The notes: generated by a model from the sequence alone, not told the origin. A DNA stretch of 64,000 nucleotides from Candidatus Gastranaerophilales bacterium (GCA_944324435.1 CALUWH010000001.1:62001-126000); one strand, 5' to 3'. Shown: positions 1-7,634, numbered from the stretch's first letter. Numbers and translations: made by a program.

Positions 1-982
1 TTTGGATTACCTGGAAAATATTGCTTGAAATTAGATATAACAACACGCCTGCAGGTATCGGAATAATTACAAAAGTAAATGTCAGCATTATAGGCATGAA
101 TGTATTCATAGACTTCTGCATAGCCTGCTGAGCCGGATCCTGTTGTACATTCTTATTCATTGCCATCATTGCTCGCTGTGAAAGTACCATTGTTACTGCA
201 AACAATGCAATTAACAGAAGTACATCAAAGTGGAATGCTGTTTTCATTTCCTTGGTCGGAATTGAACTTATTAATATTCCGTCTTTTCGTACAAACGTGA
301 GGGTTTCAGTCTCTTTTGTCTGAATATCGGTTATCGAAATGTCCGCTTTTTCAATCTGGTCAAGCTGGCTGAATTTCAAATTCAAACTATCAAGGCTAAC
401 CTTGAAATCTGCAGGCTGGCCCGGGTTAAGTTCACCCTGAACTTCGATTGCTTTATTCGGTTTATCTATTTTTACGTTATCAAGAGGCTCGTCAACACCT
501 TTGAGGTAAACCTTAGCGGTTTTTCCGGTCATAAAAGTATCATATTTAGAAACTCCGAGTGTTCCGTTATTTGATACCCCTGCAGACGTTCTTAGTGTTG
601 CATCAAGTCTGTTTATAAATAAAAATTGAGAATCCCCTGCCATCTGGATGAATTGCGGACTCATCAATGTTGAATATAATAATATAAATATAGGCATCTG
701 AATAAGAAGCGGAAAGCAGCCTGCCATCGGATTAAACTTGTGTTCCTTATAGAACTCCATCATTTTTTGCTGCATCAGCTGGGGATTGCTTTTATATCTT
801 TCCTGAATAGCCTTCATTTTAGGCTGCAGCATCTGCATCATTCTCATAGAGCGCTGCTGAGACAAGCCTAAAGGCCACATCAAAGCTCTTACAATTATTG
901 TCAATAAAATAATACCTATTCCGTAACTTCCTGCAAACGAAAGCATTTTCAAAACGTCGATGGTTAGTGTAGTAAAATCCAT
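1..982 (-). CDS. yidC: YidC/Oxa1-family membrane protein insertase (3' end outside window)
   Basis: Reading the minus strand from the ATG at 982 gives an open frame of at least 327 codons that runs off the left edge. It starts MDFTTLTIDVLKMLSF, then a hydrophobic segment, then the family hallmark RALMWPLGLSQQRSMRMMQ and QPKMKAIQERYK, followed by the NPMAGCFPLLIQMPIFI helix. A soluble insert of about 100 residues follows, then VLLLIALFAVTMVLSQRAM and a last visible helix PIMLTFTFVIIPIPAGVLLYLIS. YidC inserts and folds inner-membrane proteins with or without Sec. The order and motifs are diagnostic. A good promoter at 1024-1052 and an AGGGAAGAG Shine-Dalgarno support this start, so the gene seems to be transcribed on its own. 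Confidence 0.93.
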   Translation of the reverse strand, partial: MDFTTLTIDVLKMLSFAGSYGIGIILLTIIVRALMWPLGLSQQRSMRMMQMLQPKMKAIQERYKSNPQLMQQKMMEFYKEHKFNPMAGCFPLLIQMPIFILLYSTLMSPQFIQMAGDSQFLFINRLDATLRTSAGVSNNGTLGVSKYDTFMTGKTAKVYLKGVDEPLDNVKIDKPNKAIEVQGELNPGQPADFKVSLDSLNLKFSQLDQIEKADISITDIQTKETETLTFVRKDGILISSIPTKEMKTAFHFDVLLLIALFAVTMVLSQRAMMAMNKNVQQDPAQQAMQKSMNTFMPIMLTFTFVIIPIPAGVLLYLISSNIFQVIQ

Positions 983-1023
983 ATTCTCTTCCCTAAATTT
1001 TGTGATATTAGTTGTACCTTTTC

Positions 1024-1052
1024 AAGATACTGTAAATATAACCCCAAGTCAA
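1024..1052 (-). promoter_or_regulatory. Sigma-70-like promoter of yidC
   Basis: On the minus strand TTGACT (1052-1047) and TATCTT (1029-1024) are separated by 17 bases, about 40 bases before the yidC ATG. The match to the consensus and spacing is good; transcription itself is inferred. Confidence 0.55.
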
Positions 1053-1121
1053 GAAATTGTCCTTGTTAAACACAGATTTATATCGGAGTCAAATAATTCA
1101 TACTTATTTATACATTTTTTC

Positions 1122-2015
1122 TTATAAAAAGACCTTTACTTCCCCTACAATTTTGCCTTGAATTGTTTTGATTGTATTATCGTATTCTATTTTTCCAAAT
1201 CCAAGCCTATTTATTATCTCAAAAACAGCTATTCTTCTTGCAGGCATAGAGCAGTCATACATTTTAACAACAAAACTGTCCTTTGTTTTCAGATCAAACA
1301 CTATACAAAGACCTCCTGCTCCGACTTTAGCAATCACGTTGTCCGTTTTTTGTATGATTTCCGTATCCAGCCTGTCTTCGCCGCCATAAATATAAGGATT
1401 TTTGAGAATCGCATTCACAATCTGAGGATAATTTTCAACAAGCGTTCTGTATCCAATCAGCATATTTTTTAACGACATGCTCAAAATCGGGACGCCGCAT
1501 CCGTCGGTTGTTACAGGATAAGACTCTTTAACTTCACACATTTCGTTTATTTTCTTCTTAATGCAAACCTGCAAAGGATGTTCTGGGCTGTCATAAGTTT
1601 TTATATCCCAGCCCTTAACTTTGCATATAGCCAAAAACCCAAGGTGCTTTCCCGAACAATTATTATGAAAGGCATTCGGTTTCTCACCTCTAAGCAGCAT
1701 TTTATCTTGCATGCTTCGTGAAAGCGGAGCATGAATTCCGCATTTTAAGTCTGTTTCTTTCAAATCGAACTTTTTGAGAATCTTTTTTGCGACCTCAATA
1801 TGGCATGCTTCACCTGCGTGTGACCCACAGCAAAAAGCTAATTCTTCCAAACTCAAATCAATATCGTTATCTATTAAAAGCGATGCTTGCAGAGGCTTTG
1901 CACAAGAGCGTAAATAATAAGGATAATTATTGTCTGGTTTATGGTTAGAATTCAACAAAAAATATCCGTCGTGATACTCTTCTACAAGGCCGTCTCTTAT
2001 GTATTCAACTCGCAT
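1122..2015 (-). CDS. Asparaginase II family protein
   Basis: 297 residues. Early motif RSCAKPLQA (about residues 37-45), CCGSHAGE (about 62-69), HNNCSGKHLGFLAICKVKGW (about 117-136) and TTDGCGVP (about 169-176) are the conserved blocks of the bacterial asparaginase II family (PF06089), which hydrolyses L-asparagine to aspartate and ammonia. No signal peptide, so cytoplasmic. The ATG lies 4 bases past the stop of the upstream coiled-coil gene (2020-2799), so the two are probably co-transcribed. The motifs are clear; substrate is by family only. Confidence 0.85.
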   Translation of the reverse strand: MRVEYIRDGLVEEYHDGYFLLNSNHKPDNNYPYYLRSCAKPLQASLLIDNDIDLSLEELAFCCGSHAGEACHIEVAKKILKKFDLKETDLKCGIHAPLSRSMQDKMLLRGEKPNAFHNNCSGKHLGFLAICKVKGWDIKTYDSPEHPLQVCIKKKINEMCEVKESYPVTTDGCGVPILSMSLKNMLIGYRTLVENYPQIVNAILKNPYIYGGEDRLDTEIIQKTDNVIAKVGAGGLCIVFDLKTKDSFVVKMYDCSMPARRIAVFEIINRLGFGKIEYDNTIKTIQGKIVGEVKVFL

Positions 2016-2019
2016 TTAC

Positions 2020-2799
2020 CTAAAACTCTTGAACTTCCGGTTTAGATTCTTCAGGCTCCTTGTGCTCCTTAATGAACGTAAGCAATGCATCTATTTTCTG
2101 TCTTAAAATCTCATTTTCTTCCTTTAAGCGTGTATTTTCAACCCTGATATCAAAGCTTTCTTTTTCAAGCGCATAGGCCGGAATATCATCCGGATTGAGA
2201 GAAAATCTTTTTCCGGCTTCTTCTTTCATAAATATAATACTTTTTACATCAGATTCTTTAACAAACCCCATCTGCACCATTAACTCGGCGATGAACACGT
2301 GTTTCCCAGAAGAATTTATTTCCTGCTGCTTATTCAAAACTTCTTCAAGCTGTTCAATAGTCATTTTACCTGCACGGATAAAGTATTCACCAGTTCTGTA
2401 TTTACCTGCAATAAATCCGGCAATTGCACTTACAAGATTCGGAACTTCATTGGAGAAAAATCCCGATGTTTTACAAAACGTAAAAGCCTTTGCAACTTCT
2501 TCAAGCGAAAGATTATTCTCTATTGCAATTTCAATCAAAGACATGCCTTTGGAACAAGAATTGAGAAAAGAATATATACTCTCGTCAAACTTTGAAGCCT
2601 TGGTCAAAAGTTCGTTCTGTCCATTTTCTGATAATACCGGTTTATAAAGGTGAAATAACTCCCCCTCCTGTACATCCAAAAATTCGTTACTTAAATAAGT
2701 TGTCAAATCATTCGCAAGATTCAAAAAAATTGTCTGCTTAATCCATAGAGGAAAGCCGAGCATTTTTTCCATAAAATCTATAAATAAGCTGTTACTCAT
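2020..2799 (-). CDS. Unknown protein with GspE-N-like repeat and C-terminal coiled coil
   Basis: 259 residues from ATG 2799, which has an AGAAGGG Shine-Dalgarno. The frame is open further upstream, but that would run into the divergent flaG-like gene and has no better ribosome site. The central part AGKMTIEQLEEVLNKQQEI ... FIAELMVQMGFVKESDV resembles the N-terminal repeat of type II secretion/pilus ATPases (MshEN type), which can bind c-di-GMP. Residues about 210-250 are a heptad-rich coiled coil (RVENTRLKEENEILRQKIDA). The C-terminus is acidic. Genes of this kind often accompany pili or signalling, but its function is unknown. First gene of an operon with the asparaginase. Confidence 0.7.
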   Translation of the reverse strand: MSNSLFIDFMEKMLGFPLWIKQTIFLNLANDLTTYLSNEFLDVQEGELFHLYKPVLSENGQNELLTKASKFDESIYSFLNSCSKGMSLIEIAIENNLSLEEVAKAFTFCKTSGFFSNEVPNLVSAIAGFIAGKYRTGEYFIRAGKMTIEQLEEVLNKQQEINSSGKHVFIAELMVQMGFVKESDVKSIIFMKEEAGKRFSLNPDDIPAYALEKESFDIRVENTRLKEENEILRQKIDALLTFIKEHKEPEESKPEVQEF

Positions 2800-2887
2800 A
2801 AAATATACCCTTCTTTTATATGATGACCCATAAAAAATTATATCATAAGATGTAAAAAGTAATGTATTTGTAAAGGAAGCTTCACAA

Positions 2888-3355
2888 ATGGGCATGGATG
2901 GTTTATCAATAGCCAACACCGGCGCGGTAAAGGAATCCACCTCTGCAGAATTGACTGCACGAACAGAGCAGGCCATGCAGGCGGATCCCTCCAACACGTC
3001 TCGTCAGGTACAAAGCCTTAGCACAAATCGTAGAATCAGACAAAAGGAAGAGGAAGAAGAAAGAGAAGAAAGAGAACGGCAGGAAGCAGAACAAGAAAAC
3101 AATCAGGAGGAAGAAGCATTTCAAGACGGCCTGGTTGAAATGCCGGAAGAAACAACAGAAGAATCCGTAAATATAGAAGACATTGAAAATCCAAATAAAG
3201 ATTTTTATGTTAAATTAAACGTAAAAGATGATATAATAGAATTATATGACAGTGCAACGGACAAATTAATAGAAACAATATCCGGAAACGAACTTGGGGA
3301 ATTAGTTCAAAAGTTGAATATGGCATCCGGAATATTTGTAAACAAGAAGGTATAA
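2888..3355 (+). CDS. flaG: FlaG-like flagellar protein
   Basis: 155 residues. The N-terminal half is low-complexity, with a strongly charged Glu/Arg/Gln stretch around residues 55-85. The C-terminal ~55 residues (DFYVKLNVKDDIIELYDSATDKLIETISGNELGELVQKLN) fit the FlaG fold, in which a short beta region with a D-x-x-T-x-x-x-I pattern is followed by an amphipathic helix. It is immediately upstream of fliS, the usual place for flaG. In other bacteria FlaG affects filament length. An AAAGGA Shine-Dalgarno lies before ATG 2888; ATG 2894 is an alternative. The fliS ATG directly follows the stop codon, so an operon is likely. The assignment rests on context and the C-terminal pattern. Confidence 0.75.
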   Translation: MGMDGLSIANTGAVKESTSAELTARTEQAMQADPSNTSRQVQSLSTNRRIRQKEEEEEREERERQEAEQENNQEEEAFQDGLVEMPEETTEESVNIEDIENPNKDFYVKLNVKDDIIELYDSATDKLIETISGNELGELVQKLNMASGIFVNKKV

Positions 3356-3841
3356 ATGCCGCCAGTAAATCCATACAGCAAATATATTAAACAATACCAG
3401 ACAAGTAATATTACAACTGCAACTCCAGAAAAATTGATGATCTTATTATTTGATGGAGCAATACAGTTTTTGCAAAAAGCGAAAAAAGCTATTGCGGAAG
3501 GTAACCTGAAGGAGCGTTCTGAAAATATAGACGGCGCTCGTAAGATTCTAAGGGAGCTTATGCGCACAATTGACTTGGAAAATGGGAATGACGTATCTAA
3601 ACAATTATTTAGATTATATAATCGAATGGTTATGAAATTAATAAAAGCCAATGTTTCTCGTAATGCCTCATTACTGGATGAGGTCATGGAGGATCTGTTA
3701 AATATTCGCTGGGGATTTCAAAAAGCCATAGAAATTCAGAACGGGATTACTACAGTAGAAGAAGTTATGAAAGAACAGCAGGAGAGGGGCGGCACTCCCC
3801 CCACTCATCCGGCTTTGAATGAGGATAATAATGCAAGATGA
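3356..3841 (+). CDS. fliS: Flagellin export chaperone FliS
   Basis: 161 residues. The N-terminal NPYSKYIKQYQTSNITTATPEKLMILLFDGAIQFLQKAK is the classic FliS signature, followed by the all-helical bundle with the LRELMRTIDLENGNDVSKQLFRLYNRM segment. FliS holds newly made flagellin unfolded in the cytoplasm and hands it to the export apparatus. The C-terminal tail (about residues 140-161) is an unstructured extension. The gene follows flaG with no gap and its last 11 bases overlap the fliT-like gene. The flagellin gene itself is 11.5 kb away on the other strand. Confidence 0.95.
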   Translation: MPPVNPYSKYIKQYQTSNITTATPEKLMILLFDGAIQFLQKAKKAIAEGNLKERSENIDGARKILRELMRTIDLENGNDVSKQLFRLYNRMVMKLIKANVSRNASLLDEVMEDLLNIRWGFQKAIEIQNGITTVEEVMKEQQERGGTPPTHPALNEDNNAR

Positions 3842-4205
3842 AAAACAGTTTGAGCAATTAATGCTCCAGTACACTCAACTTAAAAACGGTGCTGAAGACA
3901 TTTCCAGGATGATTGACAATGAAGACTTCGATACCGCTATAACAAGAATAAAAGCCCGGGAAGAACTGTATTTAAGCTGCAAGTGCATAAGAAAATATCT
4001 GGAACTTACGCCTGTGCAGCAAAAAGAGCTTGACGCCATACTTGAAGAGCTGAGAGAATTAGAACTTGCTAATATCAAAAAGCTTGAAAAAGGCATGGAA
4101 GATGTCCAAAATGAACTAAAGGTAAACCACAAAACAAAAAAAATACAACAAGCGTATAATTATAATACCCACAGCAAAGGCAGCATTGTAAATCTTCAAG
4201 AGTAG
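3831..4205 (+). CDS. FliT-like flagellar chaperone
   Basis: 124 residues from ATG 3831 (MQDEKQFEQLMLQY), chosen over an in-frame ATG at 3819 because GAGG at 3821-3824 is well spaced for it. The protein is small, helical and charged, with no known catalytic motif: a helical hairpin around residues 10-55 and a Leu/Glu-rich helix PVQQKELDAILEELRELELANIKKLEKGMEDVQ. Size, helix content and its place as the overlapping gene after fliS match FliT-type export chaperones, which bind FliD and other late substrates. Sequence identity of FliT is low in general, so this call leans on context. A terminator follows at 4231-4258. Confidence 0.65.
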   Translation: MQDEKQFEQLMLQYTQLKNGAEDISRMIDNEDFDTAITRIKAREELYLSCKCIRKYLELTPVQQKELDAILEELRELELANIKKLEKGMEDVQNELKVNHKTKKIQQAYNYNTHSKGSIVNLQE

Positions 4206-4230
4206 GCTAAGACGCTGCTAACATTGGTTT

Positions 4231-4258
4231 TTAGCCTTTTACTTTAAAGGCTAATTTT
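4231..4258 (+). terminator. Rho-independent terminator after flaG-fliS-fliT
   Basis: A perfect 9-bp stem TTAGCCTTT (4231-4239) with AAAGGCTAA (4246-4254), 6-base loop, followed by TTTTG. An upstream GGCTAA at 4205-4210 could pair with the same 5' arm, so a competing hairpin is possible. Confidence 0.8.
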
Positions 4259-4320
4259 GTGTTATTATTTTTGTCAAGGCTGTAATCCAGAAAAAATAAC
4301 TATTTTCGCGAAAAAAATGC

Positions 4321-4348
4321 TTGCATTTTAAATTGGAATCAGTATAAT
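4321..4348 (+). promoter_or_regulatory. Promoter of hup
   Basis: TTGCAT (4321-4326), 16-base spacer, TATAAT (4343-4348), 33 bases before the HU start codon; the AAAGGAG ribosome site lies between. Strong consensus match, as expected for an abundant protein. Confidence 0.65.
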
Positions 4349-4380
4349 GGAATTTGTAAATATAAGAAAGGAGTTTTATA

Positions 4381-4659
4381 ATGAACAAAGAAGAATTAGT
4401 ACAAGAAATTTCAAAGAAATCAAAAGTTACTCAAAAAGAAGCTAATGAAGTATTGTCAGCTTTAATTGAAACAGTTCAAAAAACAGTTTCTAAAGGTAAA
4501 AAAGTAACTTTGGTTGGTTTTGGAACTTTTGAATCTCGCAAGAGAGCTGCTAGAAACGGCAGAAATCCACAAACAGGTAAGGAAATTAAAATCCCTGCTA
4601 AGACTGTTCCTGTATTTTCTGCTGGTAAAAAGTTCAAAGAAGTTGTTAACGGCAAATAG
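4381..4659 (+). CDS. hup: HU-family DNA-binding protein
   Basis: 92 residues, the normal HU length. MNKEELVQEISKKSKVTQKEA forms the N-terminal helices; VTLVGFGTFESRKRAARNGRNPQTGKEIKIPAKTVPVFSAGKKFK contains the GFGTF signature and the DNA-binding arm with its RNP motif. HU binds and bends DNA non-specifically and compacts the nucleoid. A strong Shine-Dalgarno (AAAGGAG), a near-consensus promoter and a strong terminator make it a single-gene unit. Confidence 0.97.
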   Translation: MNKEELVQEISKKSKVTQKEANEVLSALIETVQKTVSKGKKVTLVGFGTFESRKRAARNGRNPQTGKEIKIPAKTVPVFSAGKKFKEVVNGK

Positions 4660-4678
4660 TTTGCAGTTTTTATAGAAC

Positions 4679-4706
4679 AAACCGGTGTCAGCTGATACCG
4701 GTTTTT
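4679..4706 (+). terminator. Rho-independent terminator after hup
   Basis: Inverted repeat AAACCGGTGTCAG / CTGATACCGGTTT (one G-U pair) centred near 4692, followed by TTTTT. Its position 20 bases after the HU stop codon fits. Confidence 0.85.
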
Positions 4707-4803
4707 CTATTGCAAAAATTTTAAGTAATAAATTTTAATATTACTTGAATGTTTTTATATTATCGGGTTATTATAAAGTAAATAGCCCAATAAGGAATTA
4801 TTA

Positions 4804-5850
4804 ATGTCACAAACTTATTCGCCGCGGCATATAACAGTAGCCGAAATGGCTCCACATGTTCATAGCTTCGGGATAAATGAAAATAAAGTTAATAAAATAA
4901 CAGCCTGGCTTTCAGATTGGATAAAAACTTCATTGGTATCAGGCAAAATCAAGCCAAATGATTTTATGCCGGCAAAAGGCGATTTGGCTTTTCATATAGG
5001 CGTGAGCAAGGGGACAATACAAAATGTCTTCAGGAATCTCGAAGATTTCGGACTTGTTGAATCAAAACAGAGAATCGGTACATATATTAAGGATTCTAGA
5101 ATATCTGCCCAAAAGCTCACGTCAAAACGAGAAGTTGCAATAGAAGCCGTAAAAGAATATTTAATCAAGAATAAATATCAGCCTAATGACTTTATAATGT
5201 CAATCCGACAGCTTGCAAAAACAACAGGCTTTTCAAACTCAACAATTCGAGTAGCTGTTTTGCATCTGGTCTCGGAAGGTATTCTTGAAAAGATGGAACG
5301 GAGTTTTGTAGTTAAAAACATAAATTTTTCTGTGGGAGAACTTGAATCAAGAACGCTTGCCGAAAAAACAGCGGCCAATATTCAAAGTTATATAGAAAAT
5401 AACTGTAAAATTGGAGAAAAACTTCCTTCTAATACGGAACTTGCCGAATATTTTAAAGTAAGCGTAAAAACAATTCATGATGCCTTGAGCCGGCTTGCAA
5501 AGGCCGGTCTGATATACTCACGGCGCGGCAGATACGGAACAGTTGTTTCTAATGGAAGCGCAGAAAGATTATATTTTTATGAAAAAACCGAGCTGCGTAT
5601 CCGGCAGTATATTGCCCAAGAATGTGAAGTCGGCTCAAAGCTTCCACCGATAGCAGAGCTTGCTAAGAATTATAATGTAAGTCCTAAAACTGTAAAAAAG
5701 GCGCTGGACAATCTCGCAGACGACGGATATGTGGCCTTTAACCGCGGACGTTACGGCGGAACATTTGTTCTGGATATTCCACAACATATTAATGAAGCAT
5801 ATAAATGGCTTGCAATAAGTTTAGATTACGTATCAAATGTGGAAAATTAG
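4804..5850 (+). CDS. Regulator made of four tandem GntR-type winged-helix domains
   Basis: 348 residues with no recognisable effector domain. Four winged helix-turn-helix units of the GntR kind follow one another: about residues 28-97 (recognition part VSKGTIQNVFRNLEDFGLVES), 109-171 (NSTIRVAVLHLVSEGILEK), 184-249 (VSVKTIHDALSRLAKAGLIYSRRGRYGTVV) and 258-326 (VSPKTVKKALDNLADDGYVAFNRGRYGGTFV). Units 3 and 4 are closest to each other and keep the wing motif RGRYG; unit 2 is most diverged. Normal GntR proteins have one such domain plus a ligand-binding domain. AAGGA precedes the start, and a hairpin GGGTTATT / AATAGCCC lies in the leader at 4765-4788. It is a single gene between hup and infC, with its own leader. 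DNA binding is inferred from the fold; targets are unknown. Confidence 0.8.
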   Translation: MSQTYSPRHITVAEMAPHVHSFGINENKVNKITAWLSDWIKTSLVSGKIKPNDFMPAKGDLAFHIGVSKGTIQNVFRNLEDFGLVESKQRIGTYIKDSRISAQKLTSKREVAIEAVKEYLIKNKYQPNDFIMSIRQLAKTTGFSNSTIRVAVLHLVSEGILEKMERSFVVKNINFSVGELESRTLAEKTAANIQSYIENNCKIGEKLPSNTELAEYFKVSVKTIHDALSRLAKAGLIYSRRGRYGTVVSNGSAERLYFYEKTELRIRQYIAQECEVGSKLPPIAELAKNYNVSPKTVKKALDNLADDGYVAFNRGRYGGTFVLDIPQHINEAYKWLAISLDYVSNVEN

Positions 5851-5860
5851 GATAAAATAC

Positions 5861-5888
5861 TTGAAAATTGCAAAGAGCATGGTATTAT
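5861..5888 (+). promoter_or_regulatory. Promoter of infC
   Basis: TTGAAA (5861-5866) and TATTAT (5883-5888) with a 16-base spacer, just after the preceding gene's stop codon and 31 bases before the infC start. Confidence 0.5.
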
Positions 5889-5919
5889 AAATAATGTAAA
5901 AATAATAAAAAGGAGAATA

Positions 5920-6468
5920 ATTATCGCAAATGAAGACAGGAGCTATAATAAAGGCTCAGGCAAGGATAAGCCTCTAATAAATGAAAGAATTAGAGCAAAG
6001 GAAGTACGGTTAATAGACGAAAACGGGAACAATCACGGTATCGTTCCGACACCACAAGCGCTAAGAATGGCGGAGGAGGCAGACTTAGATTTAGTTGTTA
6101 TCAGCCCTAACCAGGCTCCCCCGGTAGCAAAGATTTTAAATTACGGAAAATATAAATACGAGCTGGAAAAGAAAGCAAAGGAAGCTAAGAAGAAACAGCA
6201 CGTTATTGATATAAAAGAAATTAAGGTGCGTTATAAAATTGATACTCATGATTATGAAGTAAGATTAAAGAATATCAGAAAATTCATATCACAGGGTAAT
6301 AAGGTAAAACTGGTTGTAATGCTTCGAGGACGTGAGATGCAACACTCTGCCTTGGCGGTAGATTTAGCAAACAGATTCATTGCAGATCTTGCAAATGACC
6401 CTGTAATGGTAGAAAAAAAGCCTATAGTGGAGGGGCGTAACGTAACCGCCTGGTTTGCTCCGCAATAG
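5920..6468 (+). CDS. infC: Translation initiation factor IF-3 with a non-ATG (ATT) start
   Basis: 182 residues, the normal IF-3 length. The N-domain begins NERIRAKEVRLIDENGNNHGIV; the linker AKEAKKKQHVIDIKEIKVRYKIDTHDYEVRLKN leads into the C-domain GNKVKLVVMLRGREMQHSALA. The first in-frame ATG is at 6067, deep inside the N-domain. Homology extends back to 5920, where ATT (or ATC at 5923) follows AGGAG at 5911-5915. Rare AUU-type starts are the known autoregulatory device of infC: IF-3 rejects its own start codon when it is abundant. The usual partners rpmI and rplT are not downstream; tRNA-Phe and repeats are. No terminator was seen directly after the stop. Confidence 0.92.
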   Translation: MIANEDRSYNKGSGKDKPLINERIRAKEVRLIDENGNNHGIVPTPQALRMAEEADLDLVVISPNQAPPVAKILNYGKYKYELEKKAKEAKKKQHVIDIKEIKVRYKIDTHDYEVRLKNIRKFISQGNKVKLVVMLRGREMQHSALAVDLANRFIADLANDPVMVEKKPIVEGRNVTAWFAPQ

Positions 6469-6482
6469 GAAATAAAAAAAAC

Positions 6483-6510
6483 TTGATTCTAAATCTTTAG
6501 CAAGTATAAT
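6483..6510 (+). promoter_or_regulatory. Promoter reading into the tRNA-Phe repeat region
   Basis: TTGATT (6483-6488), 16-base spacer, TATAAT (6505-6510). It is oriented toward tRNA-Phe, about 245 bases away, so a transcript would include both upstream repeat copies. Confidence 0.5.
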
Positions 6511-6568
6511 GGATATTGTCGGTAATGAAGTTTATCTTAGTAGGTTAGAACTTTAAAATCGAACTTAT

Positions 6569-6753
6569 GCCGCATTAGTTCCCCAGTGGAGCCGAAGGCG
6601 AAACGTATAGGGAAAATGTAGAGCTTGCTCTACCAACCCGGTGAAAATTACATAAAATATGCCGCAATAGCTCCCCCAGTGGAGCCGAAGGCGAAACGTA
6701 TAGGGAAAACGTAGAGCTTGCTCTACCAACCCAGTGAAAATTACATAAAATAT
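6569..6753 (+). repeat. Two tandem ~92-bp repeats carrying the 5' end of tRNA-Phe and an inverted D-arm
   Basis: Copy 1 starts at 6569 and copy 2 at 6661; the tRNA itself starts at 6754, so the period is 92-93 bases. Each copy opens with the tRNA 5' end (GCCGCAATAGCTC in copy 2; two changes in copy 1), then a segment with GGAGCCGAAGGCGAAACG, a self-complementary GTAGAGCTTGCTCTAC, and ATTACATAAAATAT. The stretch TTGCTCTACCAAC is the exact reverse complement of the tRNA D-arm (GTTGGTAGAGCAA). The copies differ at only a few positions. The open frames on the minus strand here are just the repeat and are not genes. Confidence 0.9.
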
Positions 6754-6826
6754 GCCGCAATAGCTCAGTTGGTAGAGCAAGGGACTGAAAATCCCTGTGT
6801 CCTTGGTTCAATTCCGAGTTGCGGCA
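6754..6826 (+). tRNA. tRNA-Phe (anticodon GAA)
   Basis: 73 bases. Acceptor GCCGCAA pairs with TTGCGGC, discriminator A; D-stem GCTC/GAGC; anticodon stem AGGGA/TCCCT with loop CTGAAAA (anticodon GAA); T-arm CTTGG-TTCAATT-CCGAG. CCA is not encoded. A T-rich stretch follows at once. Confidence 0.97.
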
Positions 6827-6959
6827 TATTTTTATTTTAAAAATCTATATGCTTGCCCAACTCAAAATCTTTATGCTATTAATCAAATCTTGCAAGAATA
6901 TTCATAATATGCTAGTATTCTAATTGTAAGAGTCCGCATAAAATATAGGAGAAAATTAA

Positions 6960-7616
6960 ATGCAGAGAGAAAAAGGTTTTACTTTAGCAGAAGTTTTAAT
7001 AACATTAACCATTATAGGTGTAGTTGCATCTTTGACAATGCCGGTATTGATGTCAAATACATCTCAGGCTAAGATAGGACCATCTCTCTCTAAGTTTGTT
7101 AATACATTTGAAAATGCAGTCAGTATGACAATGCAAGACAATTCCGCATACAGATTGGTGGATGCAAACTCCGGCGCAAGCACGCCCAATTTACCTGTGG
7201 ACGATATTGCAAAAAATATGTTAATGATTCCTACAACAGAGGCCTACAAATATTATCCGCCTAATGGCACAACTGCAACAACCATTGAAGCAGGTTCTGC
7301 GTATGTCCTTAAAGATGGCTCTTTGATTGGAATTACTAAAAGAGCTAATATTGGTACTGCCAAAGGGGCATATCGAGGTATTATAGCTGATGTTATAGTT
7401 GATATTGACGGCAAATCCGGTCAAAATCGTGCAGGCAGAGACGTGTTTCAGTTTATGCTTGATAACTCTGGAACCCTTATTCCTTTTGGTTCTGCGGCTC
7501 ATAAATACATTGAATCTACAAGCTATACGACTTGTAATATGACCGGTACTGAGCTTAAAAATGGTATGGCTTGCACTGGAAGTGTTGCTGACAACGGCTG
7601 GAAAGCTAGTTATTAG
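6960..7616 (+). CDS. Prepilin-type N-terminal methylation domain protein (minor pilin-like)
   Basis: 218 residues. MQREKGFTLAEVLITLTIIGVVASLTMPVLM is a textbook type IV prepilin leader: short basic leader, cleavage after Gly6, Phe at +1 and Glu at +5, then one long hydrophobic helix. The rest is a globular domain with a conserved-looking DVIVDIDGKSGQNRAGRDVFQFML stretch seen in pilin-like proteins of this type, where a D-x-N/D-G motif may bind calcium. Two Cys near the C-terminus (TTCNMTG, GMACTGS) could form a disulphide. AGGAG precedes the ATG. It would be processed by PilD and placed in a pilus or secretion pseudopilus. No pilus machinery lies nearby. Confidence 0.85.
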   Translation: MQREKGFTLAEVLITLTIIGVVASLTMPVLMSNTSQAKIGPSLSKFVNTFENAVSMTMQDNSAYRLVDANSGASTPNLPVDDIAKNMLMIPTTEAYKYYPPNGTTATTIEAGSAYVLKDGSLIGITKRANIGTAKGAYRGIIADVIVDIDGKSGQNRAGRDVFQFMLDNSGTLIPFGSAAHKYIESTSYTTCNMTGTELKNGMACTGSVADNGWKASY

Positions 7617-7634
7617 AGATTGTTAACGCGAAAA

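Noticed and set aside
2800-2997. Longer start for the coiled-coil gene (to 2997)
   Set aside because: It would overlap the divergent flaG-like gene; ATG 2799 has a Shine-Dalgarno.
6565-6811. Two minus-strand frames of 71 and 78 codons with repeated peptides (HILCNFHWVGRASSTF type)
   Set aside because: They are only translations of the tandem tRNA-linked repeat and run into the tRNA; the repeat, not a protein, explains them.
6569-6826. Possible CRISPR array from regularly spaced repeats
   Set aside because: The whole 92-bp unit is repeated only twice, has no unique spacers and includes tRNA sequence; no cas gene is near.
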